Of a stretch of 64,000 nucleotides of DNA, positions 7,889 through 16,236 are shown piece after piece. Made by a program: the position numbers and the translations under genes. The notes beneath the pieces were generated by a model, which did no database searches, had not been told where the DNA came from, and saw only the letters and a program-made list of their open reading frames with translations. This DNA comes from Mucilaginibacter conchicola (GTDB lineage Bacteria; Bacteroidota; Bacteroidia; Sphingobacteriales; Sphingobacteriaceae): assembly GCF_003432115.1 (NCBI RefSeq), contig NZ_QWDC01000001.1, positions 1,426,001-1,490,000 on the forward strand, in the 5' to 3' direction. Every line of letters begins with the position of its first letter. The stretch's first letter is position 1.

Positions 7889-9046
7889 ATGCCAATTTAC
7901 CATACATTAGGGAGCATCCCGCATAAGCGGCATACCCAATTCCGTAAACCCGACGGCAGTTTATATGCCGAAGAGCTGGTTTCAACGGAAGGTTTTTCGA
8001 GCTTGTATTCGCTGGTTTACCATGCTTATCCGCCTACAATTGTGAAGGAGTTGGGCGAACCGTATTCGGTTGAACCGAAGATTGCCCGCGAAAAGCACCT
8101 GAAGCATACCAGCCTTATTGGTTTTAATATTAAACCCGAGGATGATTACCTGCAAAGCCGCAAGCCGGTGCTGGTAAACAGCGACCTTCATATATCCCTT
8201 GCCGCCCCGCGCAAAAGCATGACGGATTATTTCTACAAGAACAGTCAGGCTGATGAGGTGATATTTATACACGAGGGTACGGGTACGCTAAAAACGGGTT
8301 TCGGTAAGCTGAAATTTGAGTATGGCGATTACCTGGTGATACCTCGCGGTACTATTTACCAAATGGAGTTTGACGGCGAGCAGAACCGCTTATTCATCGT
8401 GGAGAGCTTTAGCCCTATCCGTACACCAAAGCGTTACCGCAACCAGTACGGACAGCTCATGGAGCATGCCCCCTACTGCGAGCGCGATATCAAACGCCCT
8501 ACCGATCTGGAAACCCACGACGAGAAAGGCGACTTTAAGATCCTGATAAAAAAGCAAGGCCTTATTTACCCATACATTTACGGCACACACCCTTTTGATT
8601 TTGTAGGCTGGGATGGCTTCCACTACCCGTGGGCATTCTCTATCCATGATTTTGAGCCGATAACCGGCCGCGTGCATCAACCACCACCGGTACATCAAAC
8701 CTTTGAGGGCCACAACTTTGTGATATGCTCATTTGTACCGCGCAAGTTTGATTATCATCCGCTATCCATCCCTGCGCCATACAACCACAGTAATGTAGAT
8801 AGCGACGAGGTGCTCTACTATGTTGATGGCGATTTTATGAGCCGCAAGCATGTGGTTAAAGGGCAGATCACCCTGCACCCCGGTGGTATCCCACATGGGC
8901 CTGCACCTGGCTCGGTAGAGAAATCCATAGGCAAGGAATTTACGGAAGAACTGGCCGTGATGATAGACCCCTTCCGCCCGCTGATGCTAACGGAAGATGC
9001 CGTAAATATTGAAGACGAAAATTATTATAAAAGCTGGATTTCTTAG
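7889..9046 (+). CDS. hmgA: Homogentisate 1,2-dioxygenase
   Basis: 385 aa from the ATG at 7889 (MPIYHTLGSIPHKRHTQFR); an upstream open extension runs through repeat sequence and was excluded. This is the shorter bacterial homogentisate dioxygenase type, a two-cupin protein. N-terminal YHAYPPTIV and LRS-type segments are present, and the C-terminal region has PAPYNHSNVDSDEVLYYVDG (His300, acidic Asp306-Glu307) and HPGGIPHGP, expected to supply iron ligands. It opens homogentisate to maleylacetoacetate. The HPPD gene follows 88 bases later, giving the substrate-producing enzyme in the same unit. Confidence 0.9.
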   Translation: MPIYHTLGSIPHKRHTQFRKPDGSLYAEELVSTEGFSSLYSLVYHAYPPTIVKELGEPYSVEPKIAREKHLKHTSLIGFNIKPEDDYLQSRKPVLVNSDLHISLAAPRKSMTDYFYKNSQADEVIFIHEGTGTLKTGFGKLKFEYGDYLVIPRGTIYQMEFDGEQNRLFIVESFSPIRTPKRYRNQYGQLMEHAPYCERDIKRPTDLETHDEKGDFKILIKKQGLIYPYIYGTHPFDFVGWDGFHYPWAFSIHDFEPITGRVHQPPPVHQTFEGHNFVICSFVPRKFDYHPLSIPAPYNHSNVDSDEVLYYVDGDFMSRKHVVKGQITLHPGGIPHGPAPGSVEKSIGKEFTEELAVMIDPFRPLMLTEDAVNIEDENYYKSWIS

Positions 9047-9134
9047 AAGAGTCAGGAATCAAGAGACAAGAATCAAAACAAGCGAAGGAAAACATTCGCT
9101 CATTCGATCCTTCACTAATTCACTCATTAACAAA

Positions 9135-10259
9135 ATGGAAACACTAACAATAGATAAAAAAACAACCTCAGCAGATTTCTTACCGCTTAACGGTACCGAC
9201 TATGTTGAGTTCTACGTGGGTAATGCCAAGCAGGCAGCTCATTTTTATAAAACTGCATTTGGCTTTCAGGATCTGGCTTATGCCGGCCCCGAGACAGGCG
9301 TGCGTGATCGTGCATCTTATGTTTTACAACAAGGCAAGATCCGCCTGATGCTGACCACTCCGCTGCATTCGGATCATCCCATCAGCGAGCATATCAAAAA
9401 ACATGGCGATGGTGTAAAAGCCCTTGCCCTTTGGGTTGATGATGCTTATGATGCATTTGAGCAAACCACCAGCCGTGGCGCCGAGCCATACCTGCAGCCG
9501 CAAACCATTACCGATGAATTTGGCGAAGTACGTACCAGCGGCATCAAGCTTTACGGCGAGACGGTGCACTTGTTCATCGAACGTAAAAATTATAATGGCG
9601 CTTTCCTTCCCGGCTATATCGAGAAGAAAACCACATACCATCCTACAGATACCGGCCTGCTGTATGTTGACCATTGTGTGGGCAACGTAGGCTGGCATAA
9701 AATGAACGACTGGGTGAACTTTTATGAAGAAGTAATGGGCTTCAAAAACATCCTTACGTTTGACGATAAGATGATCTCTACCGAGTACTCGGCCCTGATG
9801 AGTAAGGTAATGAGCAACGGGAATGGTTATGTTAAGTTCCCAATAAATGAGCCTGCCGAAGGCAAAAAGAAAAGCCAGATAGAAGAGTATCTGGAGTTTT
9901 ACGAGGATGAAGGCGTGCAACACCTGGCCCTGGCTACCCACGATATTGTTAAAACCGTCACCGAGCTGCAAAACCGTGGTGTGGAGTTTTTAACCGTACC
10001 TACCACCTACTATGATGAGTTAGTTGACCGTGTTGGCCACATTGACGAAGACCTGGAGCCGTTGAAAGAATTAGGCATACTGGTTGACCGGGATGATGAA
10101 GGTTACCTGCTTCAGATCTTCACCAAACCGGTTGAGGACAGGCCTACCCTGTTCTTTGAGATCATACAGCGTAAAGGCGCAAAATCATTTGGTGCGGGTA
10201 ACTTTAAAGCCCTGTTTGAGGCCATTGAGCGCGAACAGGAAGCAAGAGGCAATTTGTAA
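9135..10259 (+). CDS. hppD: 4-hydroxyphenylpyruvate dioxygenase
   Basis: 374 aa from the ATG at 9135; an open upstream stretch overlaps the hmgA end and low-complexity sequence and was excluded. Two VOC-type halves: the N-terminal one begins DYVEFYVGNAKQAAHFY, the catalytic C-terminal one carries the iron triad His180 (VDHCVGNVG), His263 (VQHLALATHDIV) and Glu342 (FFEIIQRKG). The ending SFGAGNFKALFEAIEREQ is characteristic. It converts 4-hydroxyphenylpyruvate to homogentisate with O2. A terminator follows at 10275-10303. Confidence 0.96.
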   Translation: METLTIDKKTTSADFLPLNGTDYVEFYVGNAKQAAHFYKTAFGFQDLAYAGPETGVRDRASYVLQQGKIRLMLTTPLHSDHPISEHIKKHGDGVKALALWVDDAYDAFEQTTSRGAEPYLQPQTITDEFGEVRTSGIKLYGETVHLFIERKNYNGAFLPGYIEKKTTYHPTDTGLLYVDHCVGNVGWHKMNDWVNFYEEVMGFKNILTFDDKMISTEYSALMSKVMSNGNGYVKFPINEPAEGKKKSQIEEYLEFYEDEGVQHLALATHDIVKTVTELQNRGVEFLTVPTTYYDELVDRVGHIDEDLEPLKELGILVDRDDEGYLLQIFTKPVEDRPTLFFEIIQRKGAKSFGAGNFKALFEAIEREQEARGNL

Positions 10260-10274
10260 GCAAAAAATTAATTT

Positions 10275-10303
10275 AAAAGCCGGGCGATAAGTCCGGCTTT
10301 TTT
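10275..10303 (+). terminator. Rho-independent terminator after hppD
   Basis: AAAAGCCGG and CCGGCTTTT form a 9-bp stem around a 9-base loop, ending in a run of six T. Confidence 0.88.
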
Positions 10304-10386
10304 ACGTTGTAGCATTTTGCATAACTTATTTAAGCTGCTATATTCGTTTTAAACTATTTAGGAATATTTCTGCCTTTTGCACAGTC

Positions 10387-10884
10387 ATGAATCAAGCCGT
10401 ATCCAACAAAAAATTCCAGTTTATTCCGTACATCATTAGTCTGCTTATTAACCTTGCCATTGGTTTTGTGGCATCCATATTTACCCGGCCCGAAATTGAA
10501 GGCTGGTACCGCACACTTAAAAAACCCGGTTTTACCCCACCGGATATGGCCTTCCCCATCGCCTGGACCATTCTTTATATCCTCATCGCAACCTCAGCCT
10601 ACCTGGTTTGGACCAAGCGCAATAATACCCCGGCCTTTAAAACCGCTTTGATTATTTACGCCCTGCAGCTGTTCTTTAACTTTTGGTGGTCGATCATCTT
10701 TTTCGGGTTGCACAGCATTCTTATAGCGTTGATTATCATTATTGCACTCCTGGTACTCATTATTCTTAATATAAGTTGGTTTAACCGTTTCAGTAAACCG
10801 GCAGCCTATCTGTTGGTGCCCTACTTGCTTTGGGTGGGCTTTGCGGCGTTGTTAAATCTCAGTATCTATATTTTTAACAAATAA
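10387..10884 (+). CDS. TspO/MBR family protein
   Basis: 165 aa with five membrane helices. Family motifs are clear: EIEGWYRTLKKPGFTPPDMAFPI (partly quoted: WY-x-x-L-x-KP-x-x-x-PP), WTILYILIATSAYLVW, and a Trp-rich FFNFWWSIIFFG helix. TspO proteins bind porphyrins and related ligands in the inner membrane and are tied to tetrapyrrole or stress signalling. The next gene is 41 bases downstream and may be co-transcribed. Confidence 0.92.
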   Translation: MNQAVSNKKFQFIPYIISLLINLAIGFVASIFTRPEIEGWYRTLKKPGFTPPDMAFPIAWTILYILIATSAYLVWTKRNNTPAFKTALIIYALQLFFNFWWSIIFFGLHSILIALIIIIALLVLIILNISWFNRFSKPAAYLLVPYLLWVGFAALLNLSIYIFNK

Positions 10885-10925
10885 AAAACGCTTATTTTTA
10901 GTGCTGTCAAAAACATTGGCGCATT

Positions 10926-11459
10926 ATGAAGAAACTACTACTTATCTGCCTATTCCTGTTCAGCGCATCGGGCTTTTGTTATGCCGATAAAATTGCCATT
11001 GATAATTTTGTGGTAAAAGAGAATCCTTTTGCTAAAGATGAGATAGCCTTTGTTGCAGTTGATACAGCCGGTGTTATACAGGAGAACGTAAATGGTATCT
11101 TTTCATTCACCATCAACGGTTTTACCGAAGCGCTGAAGTTTGATAAAGGCACCGCTTTTTATCGCCATAAAATCGATAAATCGAGCTTTGTGTACTCGCG
11201 CCACCAAAACGATGACGGCACACACTCTATGCTATACTATATTTATAAAAGCGATAGCAAATTATCTCCTGTTAAAATAAGCTGGGTGGTGTTGGTAGCT
11301 ATCCCTATCATACTAATACTTATAGGCTACATGTTTAAGCGCTTAATTATTATAGCCATTATAGCTTTCTGCGTATTCCTGTATTTTAACCATAGCAGCG
11401 GGCTAAGCATCCCTACCTTTTTCCAAAGCGTTATTGATGGGTTGAAGGGGATGTTTTAA
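10926..11459 (+). CDS. Small exported membrane-anchored protein of unknown function
   Basis: 177 aa. A signal peptide (about 1-20, MKKLLLICLFLFSASGFCYA) is followed by a soluble domain of about 95 residues, two close membrane helices (about 120-150) and a short tail. I do not recognise the family. The order signal-ectodomain-helical hairpin suggests a periplasmic domain held on the inner membrane. It lies 41 bases after the TspO gene. Confidence 0.75.
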   Translation: MKKLLLICLFLFSASGFCYADKIAIDNFVVKENPFAKDEIAFVAVDTAGVIQENVNGIFSFTINGFTEALKFDKGTAFYRHKIDKSSFVYSRHQNDDGTHSMLYYIYKSDSKLSPVKISWVVLVAIPIILILIGYMFKRLIIIAIIAFCVFLYFNHSSGLSIPTFFQSVIDGLKGMF

Positions 11460-11591
11460 GGCTGAGGGAGTCAAGAGTCAAGAGTGGAATGCTTCAAGGC
11501 AAACATTGTTTTTGATATGAATCAATAATTCGATAAATCATTAATTCAACGATTCACTCATCCACACCTTCCCACCTTCGCTCATTAAACT

Positions 11592-13979
11592 TTAGAACGG
11601 CAATCCGATACCAAAATTGAGTTGCATAAACGAGTAGCCATCTCCTACAATTTTACCGTTGCTGGTGTCTACGCCGGTTTTATTATCCTGCAGGTATTTT
11701 TGCTTGAAAGGGCCGTTTCCAAATATCTCATTAAAGTGTTTAATGAATACCCATTGGTCTGAGCCATTGAACTGCGGATCTTTAAATTTAAATGCGGCAT
11801 CAAGCCTGAAAATAAAGAAACCCAAATCGAAACGTAAGCCTGTACCTATACCTATTGCTGTCCCATTCCATAAGTTGCCAAAGCTAAATTCGCCATTAGG
11901 GTTATCAGCCTGTTTGTGCAGGCGCCAAACGTTACCGGCATCCATAAAAAACGCGCCCTTTAGTTTAGATCCAAAGAAATTATCGGCCAGTTTATAACGG
12001 TACTCTGCATTGGCCAATATCTTCACCTCACCAAACTGATCAAGGAATTTTAACCTGGAGCGGGTAGTATCTGCCACACCACCGGTGCCGTAGCTGGCAC
12101 GGTTAAACTGGCCCGGGCCTAAGTTACGCGGCAGCCAGGCACGCATATCGTTAGCACCACCAGCATAAAAGTTCTTCTCAAATATCAACTGGTTACTGTT
12201 GCCGTAAGGCACGCCTACACCGGGGTTAAAGCGGAAAATAAATTGTTTTTCGCCGCCCAGACTACGGTAGATGCGGAGATCGGCCTCTGTTTTAAAGTAC
12301 TGCGAAAACGTATAGCCAAACATGGTACGCTGGCCAAGGCTATCGCGCGGCGCCCCTACCAGTTTACTCAATAATGCCAGGGTGTTGCCGCCCACATCAA
12401 GGTTGCCCCTAAAATAGATGAAGTTTTTGTACGAGTTAAGCTCAATAGCATTGTACTGGAAAGTGTACTGCGTTGCCGAAGTGAATGTAGTACGGCCTAT
12501 CAGATACACATAAGAATACCTGTTTTGGCTCAGCAGCAGGTTACGTGCCGTAGGGTCAATGGTACCGTTAGAGAACTCGATGCTGATAGGCGTAATGGAA
12601 TGCTGCTTGCGGAAGGTCTCGAAAAAGTCGTAAGTAACAGAGTTGATAAAGCTGCGGCGCTCCACCAATCCCTTCTGGTAAAACAACTGGAAGTTTGAAG
12701 AGAACGTTGTATGCGGCACACCAAACTTGGCCAGGTTAGGAAACTCAAATGGCAGCAATATACGCGGGTAAATAACACTTGCACCCACCCTGAAATCCTG
12801 GTTCTGAATTCCCTTTGTACCTGATCCATTATCGAATAAAATACTCCAGTTCAGTTTTAATTGCAAGGCAGCTGCCTGCTTAAATATATTACGGTTGGTA
12901 AACGTATTACCAATGTTATAGCCATACCGCCCGCCGTTGAACAAGAACTCGGCCTCTACCCGGTCTGTCATCCGCTTTAGCGGTACAATATCTATTTTGC
13001 TGTTGAGCCGGTTGGTACTATCGGACAGTTTCTCATAAGTGGGGTTGGGCACGTTACGGAACACATTCAACTCCGATAAACGCGAGGTGGTGATCATCTG
13101 GTTCTCGATGCTGTACTCATCCCCTTTTTTCTGGAACACATAATCCGTTACTGTACGGGGTTTAAACCTGCCCGAGTAATCAACAAACCTGAATTGGGAA
13201 TCAACCTGTATCGTATCGGCTTTGCCCGTAGTTCGGCCGTTGCTGCGGGCAATGGTGATGAGCGTATTGTTCATTTTGTAAACAGGGTGCTCTTTCTTAT
13301 TGGGCGGGTTATCAATCAGTATCACCACATCGGCAACGCTTTTACCCCAGGTGGTATCGGGCAGATAAGTAATGTACTGGCGATAAAAATCATAGTAGCC
13401 ATACTTTTTCATTACCTGGTAAAACTGGTCGCGGTCATAAGCCAAACTATCCGTATCATAACGGCTACCAGGCTTTACGTGCGAGTATGAGTTGCGCGTA
13501 TCGCGATAAATGTTGCGCACACGGCCGTCATAAATACTATCCTTATAATTGCGAATGTGAAACAGCGGCCCTTCCTGCGCAGTAAAATAGAGGGTTGCTT
13601 TACGTTTTTTTATAGCAATAGAATCGGTAACTTTTGCTTTGAGGTAACCTTTGTTAATGAGGAATTTCTGGATTTGATCGCGCGAGAAATCAACCAAATT
13701 ACTATCCAATATAGCCGGGGCCTCGCCAATATTACGTTTTCCTTTTTTACTGAAGATGTAATAGATCTGCAGGTTTAACCAGTTATTTGGCTGCTGCTCT
13801 TTATCAACGTAATTTACGGCCAGTTCTTTAAACTCGTTATCAACACCCTTAATAACTATTTTGCGTACAATTGCCTGATCCTGACGGATACCGCGTGTAA
13901 CACTGCAGCCCGACGCAATTATAAGCGCCAAAATATTTAATATTGCAATACGTAAAGTTACAGGGGTATATGCTTTCAA
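11592..13979 (-). CDS. tamL: BamA/TamA-family outer-membrane lipoprotein (TamL-type)
   Basis: 795 aa. A lipobox ends at Cys25 (IIASGC), so this BamA-superfamily barrel is predicted to be a lipoprotein, the mark of the Bacteroidota TamL group. POTRA-like segments cover about 40-330 (IVRKIVIKGVDNEF near the start). The 16-stranded barrel domain follows, with the internal KNFYAGGANDMRAWLPRNLGPG motif (partly quoted) that corresponds to the VRGF region of loop 6. TamL is thought to work with TamB in outer-membrane protein or lipid transport; no tamB is in this window. Its 5' end overlaps that of the divergent methyltransferase gene by 10 bases. Confidence 0.88.
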   Translation of the reverse strand: MKAYTPVTLRIAILNILALIIASGCSVTRGIRQDQAIVRKIVIKGVDNEFKELAVNYVDKEQQPNNWLNLQIYYIFSKKGKRNIGEAPAILDSNLVDFSRDQIQKFLINKGYLKAKVTDSIAIKKRKATLYFTAQEGPLFHIRNYKDSIYDGRVRNIYRDTRNSYSHVKPGSRYDTDSLAYDRDQFYQVMKKYGYYDFYRQYITYLPDTTWGKSVADVVILIDNPPNKKEHPVYKMNNTLITIARSNGRTTGKADTIQVDSQFRFVDYSGRFKPRTVTDYVFQKKGDEYSIENQMITTSRLSELNVFRNVPNPTYEKLSDSTNRLNSKIDIVPLKRMTDRVEAEFLFNGGRYGYNIGNTFTNRNIFKQAAALQLKLNWSILFDNGSGTKGIQNQDFRVGASVIYPRILLPFEFPNLAKFGVPHTTFSSNFQLFYQKGLVERRSFINSVTYDFFETFRKQHSITPISIEFSNGTIDPTARNLLLSQNRYSYVYLIGRTTFTSATQYTFQYNAIELNSYKNFIYFRGNLDVGGNTLALLSKLVGAPRDSLGQRTMFGYTFSQYFKTEADLRIYRSLGGEKQFIFRFNPGVGVPYGNSNQLIFEKNFYAGGANDMRAWLPRNLGPGQFNRASYGTGGVADTTRSRLKFLDQFGEVKILANAEYRYKLADNFFGSKLKGAFFMDAGNVWRLHKQADNPNGEFSFGNLWNGTAIGIGTGLRFDLGFFIFRLDAAFKFKDPQFNGSDQWVFIKHFNEIFGNGPFKQKYLQDNKTGVDTSNGKIVGDGYSFMQLNFGIGLPF

Positions 13980-14719
13980 AATCTCAAATCAGTTTACTAA
14001 ACTCGTTACAACAGAAAAAGTTTCGCAGAGAACATGGTTTGTTTATTGTGGAAGGATATAAATCTATTATTGAATTTGCAGATTCGGGCTATCATATCCA
14101 CACCATATATCATACGGCTGATGCAGCTTCAAAATTGCTTAATTTATCCCGAAAAATAAACTTCCATGAGATTTCTTTGACAGAACTTGGGAAGATAAGC
14201 GCTTTAAAAACTCCTGCCGATGCCCTGGCCACCGTCAAAATGCCCGATAATGATGTTATCGACTCATCTTCACTTAAAAATAAATTCAGTTTGGTATTGG
14301 ATGGCGTGCAGGACCCCGGCAATATGGGTACCATCATCCGCACGGCAGACTGGTTTGGTATAACCGATATTATTTGCTCTGAAGATACCGTTGATGTGTA
14401 TAACCCTAAAGTGGTGCAGGCTACCATGGGTTCATTAGCCCGCGTTAATATTAGTTATACCGACCTAAAAAAATTTATTATCTACGCCGGACTGCCTGTT
14501 TTTGGAACTTTATTAAACGGTGATAATATATATACTACCCAATTTGGTGGCGAAGGATTGGTGATATTAGGCAACGAGGGTAATGGCATACGCCCTGATA
14601 TACAGGAGTTAATAACAAAAGCCATCACCATTCCGCGCGTTGGCAAGGCCGAATCTTTGAACGTTGCCATAGCTGCTGCGATATGCTGTTCACAACTTGC
14701 TGCAAAAACCTTTAAATAA
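13970..14719 (+). CDS. TrmH/SpoU-family RNA 2'-O-methyltransferase
   Basis: 249 aa from the ATG at 13970 (MLSKSQISLLNSLQQKKFR). The N-terminal part (1-90) is an L30e-like RNA-binding domain with REHGLFIVEGYKSI. The SPOUT catalytic domain carries LVLDGVQDPGNMGTIIRTADWFG (partly quoted), VVQATMGSLARV, LGNEGNGI and IPRVGKAESLNVAIAA, the three SpoU motifs with the SAM knot. These enzymes methylate a ribose in rRNA (RlmB group) or tRNA; the target is not decided here. The start lies inside the divergent tamL start region. Confidence 0.92.
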   Translation: MLSKSQISLLNSLQQKKFRREHGLFIVEGYKSIIEFADSGYHIHTIYHTADAASKLLNLSRKINFHEISLTELGKISALKTPADALATVKMPDNDVIDSSSLKNKFSLVLDGVQDPGNMGTIIRTADWFGITDIICSEDTVDVYNPKVVQATMGSLARVNISYTDLKKFIIYAGLPVFGTLLNGDNIYTTQFGGEGLVILGNEGNGIRPDIQELITKAITIPRVGKAESLNVAIAAAICCSQLAAKTFK

Positions 14720-14722
14720 AAG

Positions 14723-14752
14723 TTGATTAGGAAATAATAATTACTATTTTTG
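14723..14752 (+). promoter_or_regulatory. Promoter for tRNA-Cys and the 59-aa gene
   Basis: TTG at 14723-14725 and TATTTTTG at 14745-14752 are 19 bases apart, matching the Bacteroidota consensus. Transcription would start near 14759, just before the tRNA at 14767. Confidence 0.7.
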
Positions 14753-14766
14753 CAGTCCTGAAAAAT

Positions 14767-14837
14767 GGTCGGATGGCCGAGTGGCTAGGCAGAGGTCTGC
14801 AAAACCTCGTACAGCGGTTCGAATCCGCTTCCGACCT
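14767..14837 (+). tRNA. tRNA-Cys (anticodon GCA)
   Basis: Full cloverleaf: acceptor GGTCGGA/TCCGACC, D stem GCC/GGC, anticodon stem GAGGT/ACCTC with loop CTGCAAA (anticodon GCA), T stem AGCGG/CCGCT with loop TTCGAAT, discriminator T. CCA is not encoded. 71 bases. Confidence 0.97.
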
Positions 14838-14868
14838 CAAGGTTTACAAAATATTTAAAATTAAAGTC

Positions 14869-15048
14869 ATGGGCGTTACTCGTTTAAAAAGAAAAGATAG
14901 AAGAAACAAAACTACTTCTCGCTTAGAAGTTCAGTTTTTGAAACTGGCTACCAACATTGAGTTAGGCAGCCGTTCTGCACAGAAAAAAGGCAACCAAATT
15001 GATGCAAACAATGAGGTTTTAGCTAAAGCTGCTGCTGCTATCAAGTAA
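14869..15048 (+). CDS. 59-aa basic protein of unknown function, downstream of tRNA-Cys
   Basis: 59 aa from the ATG at 14869 (MGVTRLKRKDRRNKTTSRLE). A strongly basic N-terminus (Lys/Arg at 5, 7-9, 11, 12, 14, 18) is followed by a mostly helical, alanine-rich C-terminus ending in AKAAAAIK. I do not recognise a named family; from memory similar proteins occur in Sphingobacteriaceae. It starts 31 bases after the tRNA-Cys with no promoter of its own visible and ends before a terminator, so tRNA and mRNA probably share one transcript. Nucleic-acid or ribosome binding is suggested by composition only. Confidence 0.8.
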   Translation: MGVTRLKRKDRRNKTTSRLEVQFLKLATNIELGSRSAQKKGNQIDANNEVLAKAAAAIK

Positions 15049-15076
15049 TCTTCTCTCTTTTAAAAAGAAAGATCTT

Positions 15077-15109
15077 AAAAGCGTACTGACATATCAGTGC
15101 GCTTTTTTT
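15077..15109 (+). terminator. Terminator after the 59-aa gene, overlapping the macrodomain gene end
   Basis: AAAAGCGTACTGA and TCAGTGCGCTTTT pair over 13 bases with one G-U, loop CATA, then T7. The stop codon of the convergent macrodomain gene (15094-15096) lies inside it. Confidence 0.85.
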
Positions 15110-15627
15110 GTGCTCAATAAGTTCTCGTAAAGCTTATAATTCTCATCATCAAAGCAGATAAAGATCACCTCTTCAATGGTCTCGTTATTCTGCAGAAAAT
15201 CGTTAACCGTACTCACCGCTATCTCTGCAGCATCAGATTTAGGGAAATGATATATCCCCGTACTTATATTGGGGAAGGCAATGGTTTTGATATGATTATC
15301 AATAGCAAGATTTAAGCTATTGCGATAGCAGTTGGCTAAAAGTTCGCGTTGGTTACTCTTACCACCATTCCATACCGGGCCAACGGTGTGGATAACATAT
15401 TTGGCAGGCAGGTTACCACCGGTAGTGATCACCGCCTCGCCGGTTGGGCAGCCACCCTGTTTGTTGCGGATGGCAATACACTCATCCAGTATCTGTTTAC
15501 CGCCTGCGCGATGGATGGCACCGTCAACACCCCCACCACCAAGTAAGCTGGTATTGGCGGCGTTTACAATAGCATCAACGTTTAGTTTGGTAATATCGCC
15601 CTGCTGTAATTTTATACGCTTATCCAT
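15094..15627 (-). CDS. Macrodomain protein (ADP-ribose / O-acetyl-ADP-ribose hydrolase type)
   Basis: 177 aa, the size of a single macrodomain. The N-terminus has [28 protein letters not shown] (quoted as core [19 protein letters not shown]), the ADP-ribose binding loop with the catalytic Asn-Asp of the MacroD/YmdB group. Further motifs are [25 protein letters not shown] (in part) and [17 protein letters not shown]. It removes ADP-ribose from protein or nucleic acid or hydrolyses O-acetyl-ADP-ribose. No ADP-ribosyltransferase is adjacent. Confidence 0.93.
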   Translation of the reverse strand: MDKRIKLQQGDITKLNVDAIVNAANTSLLGGGGVDGAIHRAGGKQILDECIAIRNKQGGCPTGEAVITTGGNLPAKYVIHTVGPVWNGGKSNQRELLANCYRNSLNLAIDNHIKTIAFPNISTGIYHFPKSDAAEIAVSTVNDFLQNNETIEEVIFICFDDENYKLYENLLSTKKAH

Positions 15628-15666
15628 AAAAAGATAACCGCACAGCCAACACAGATGTTTTGCAGA

Positions 15667-16188
15667 TTATTGCTTGTCGTGAAAGAACAGTGCTTTAAGC
15701 TCGGTGGCATCGTCGGCTTTCATTTTACCGGCCAGCACCAGCCTTAACTGGCGGCGACGCAATGCTCCTTCAAATAACTCTGTTTCTTCAGCAGTCTCAG
15801 GGATCAGGGCCGGTACCGGGATAGCCCTACCGTTTTGGTCTAATGCCACAAACGTGTAGTAGGCATCGTTGCTTTTTACTTTGGTGCCCGATGGGATGTT
15901 TTCGGCATACACATCAAGCCTAACCTCTACCGAGGTAGTAAAAGCTCGAGATACCCGGGCTTCAATAGTAATAACGTCGCCCAATTTTATGGGGTGGTGA
16001 AAAGAAACATTATCAACCGAAGCCGTTACCACAATGCGGTTGCAGTGTTTTTGCGCCGATATAGCCGCCGCAATATCCATAAAATGCAGCAACCTGCCCC
16101 CCATTAAGTTGTTAAGCGTGTTGGTATCATTGGGCAATACCAGCTCATTCATAATGGTATGCGAATCTTTAGGCGATTTTCCTTTCAT
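15667..16188 (-). CDS. Acyl-CoA thioesterase, hotdog fold (YciA/BACH-like)
   Basis: 173 aa. Single hotdog domain with N-x-x-GG-RLLHFMDIAA, where the Asp lies on the central helix and is the usual catalytic residue; VTASVDNVSFHHPIKLGDVI and YYTFVALDQNGRAIPVP are family strands. The C-terminal 40 residues are helical. It hydrolyses acyl-CoA to fatty acid and CoA; chain-length preference cannot be read. It is probably a single-gene unit. Confidence 0.88.
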   Translation of the reverse strand: MKGKSPKDSHTIMNELVLPNDTNTLNNLMGGRLLHFMDIAAAISAQKHCNRIVVTASVDNVSFHHPIKLGDVITIEARVSRAFTTSVEVRLDVYAENIPSGTKVKSNDAYYTFVALDQNGRAIPVPALIPETAEETELFEGALRRRQLRLVLAGKMKADDATELKALFFHDKQ

Positions 16189-16236
16189 GCGGCAAAGATA
16201 AGTTTTAAGCGGTAAAATCTATGCTAACATAGCAAA

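Noticed and set aside
9324..9971. 215-codon open frame on the minus strand
   Set aside because: Antisense to hppD, whose catalytic triad is intact; no independent support.
15094..15627. Macrodomain gene as antitoxin of an ADP-ribosylating toxin (DarTG-like)
   Set aside because: No DarT-like ADP-ribosyltransferase gene is next to it; the adjacent genes are a thioesterase gene and the tRNA-Cys unit.
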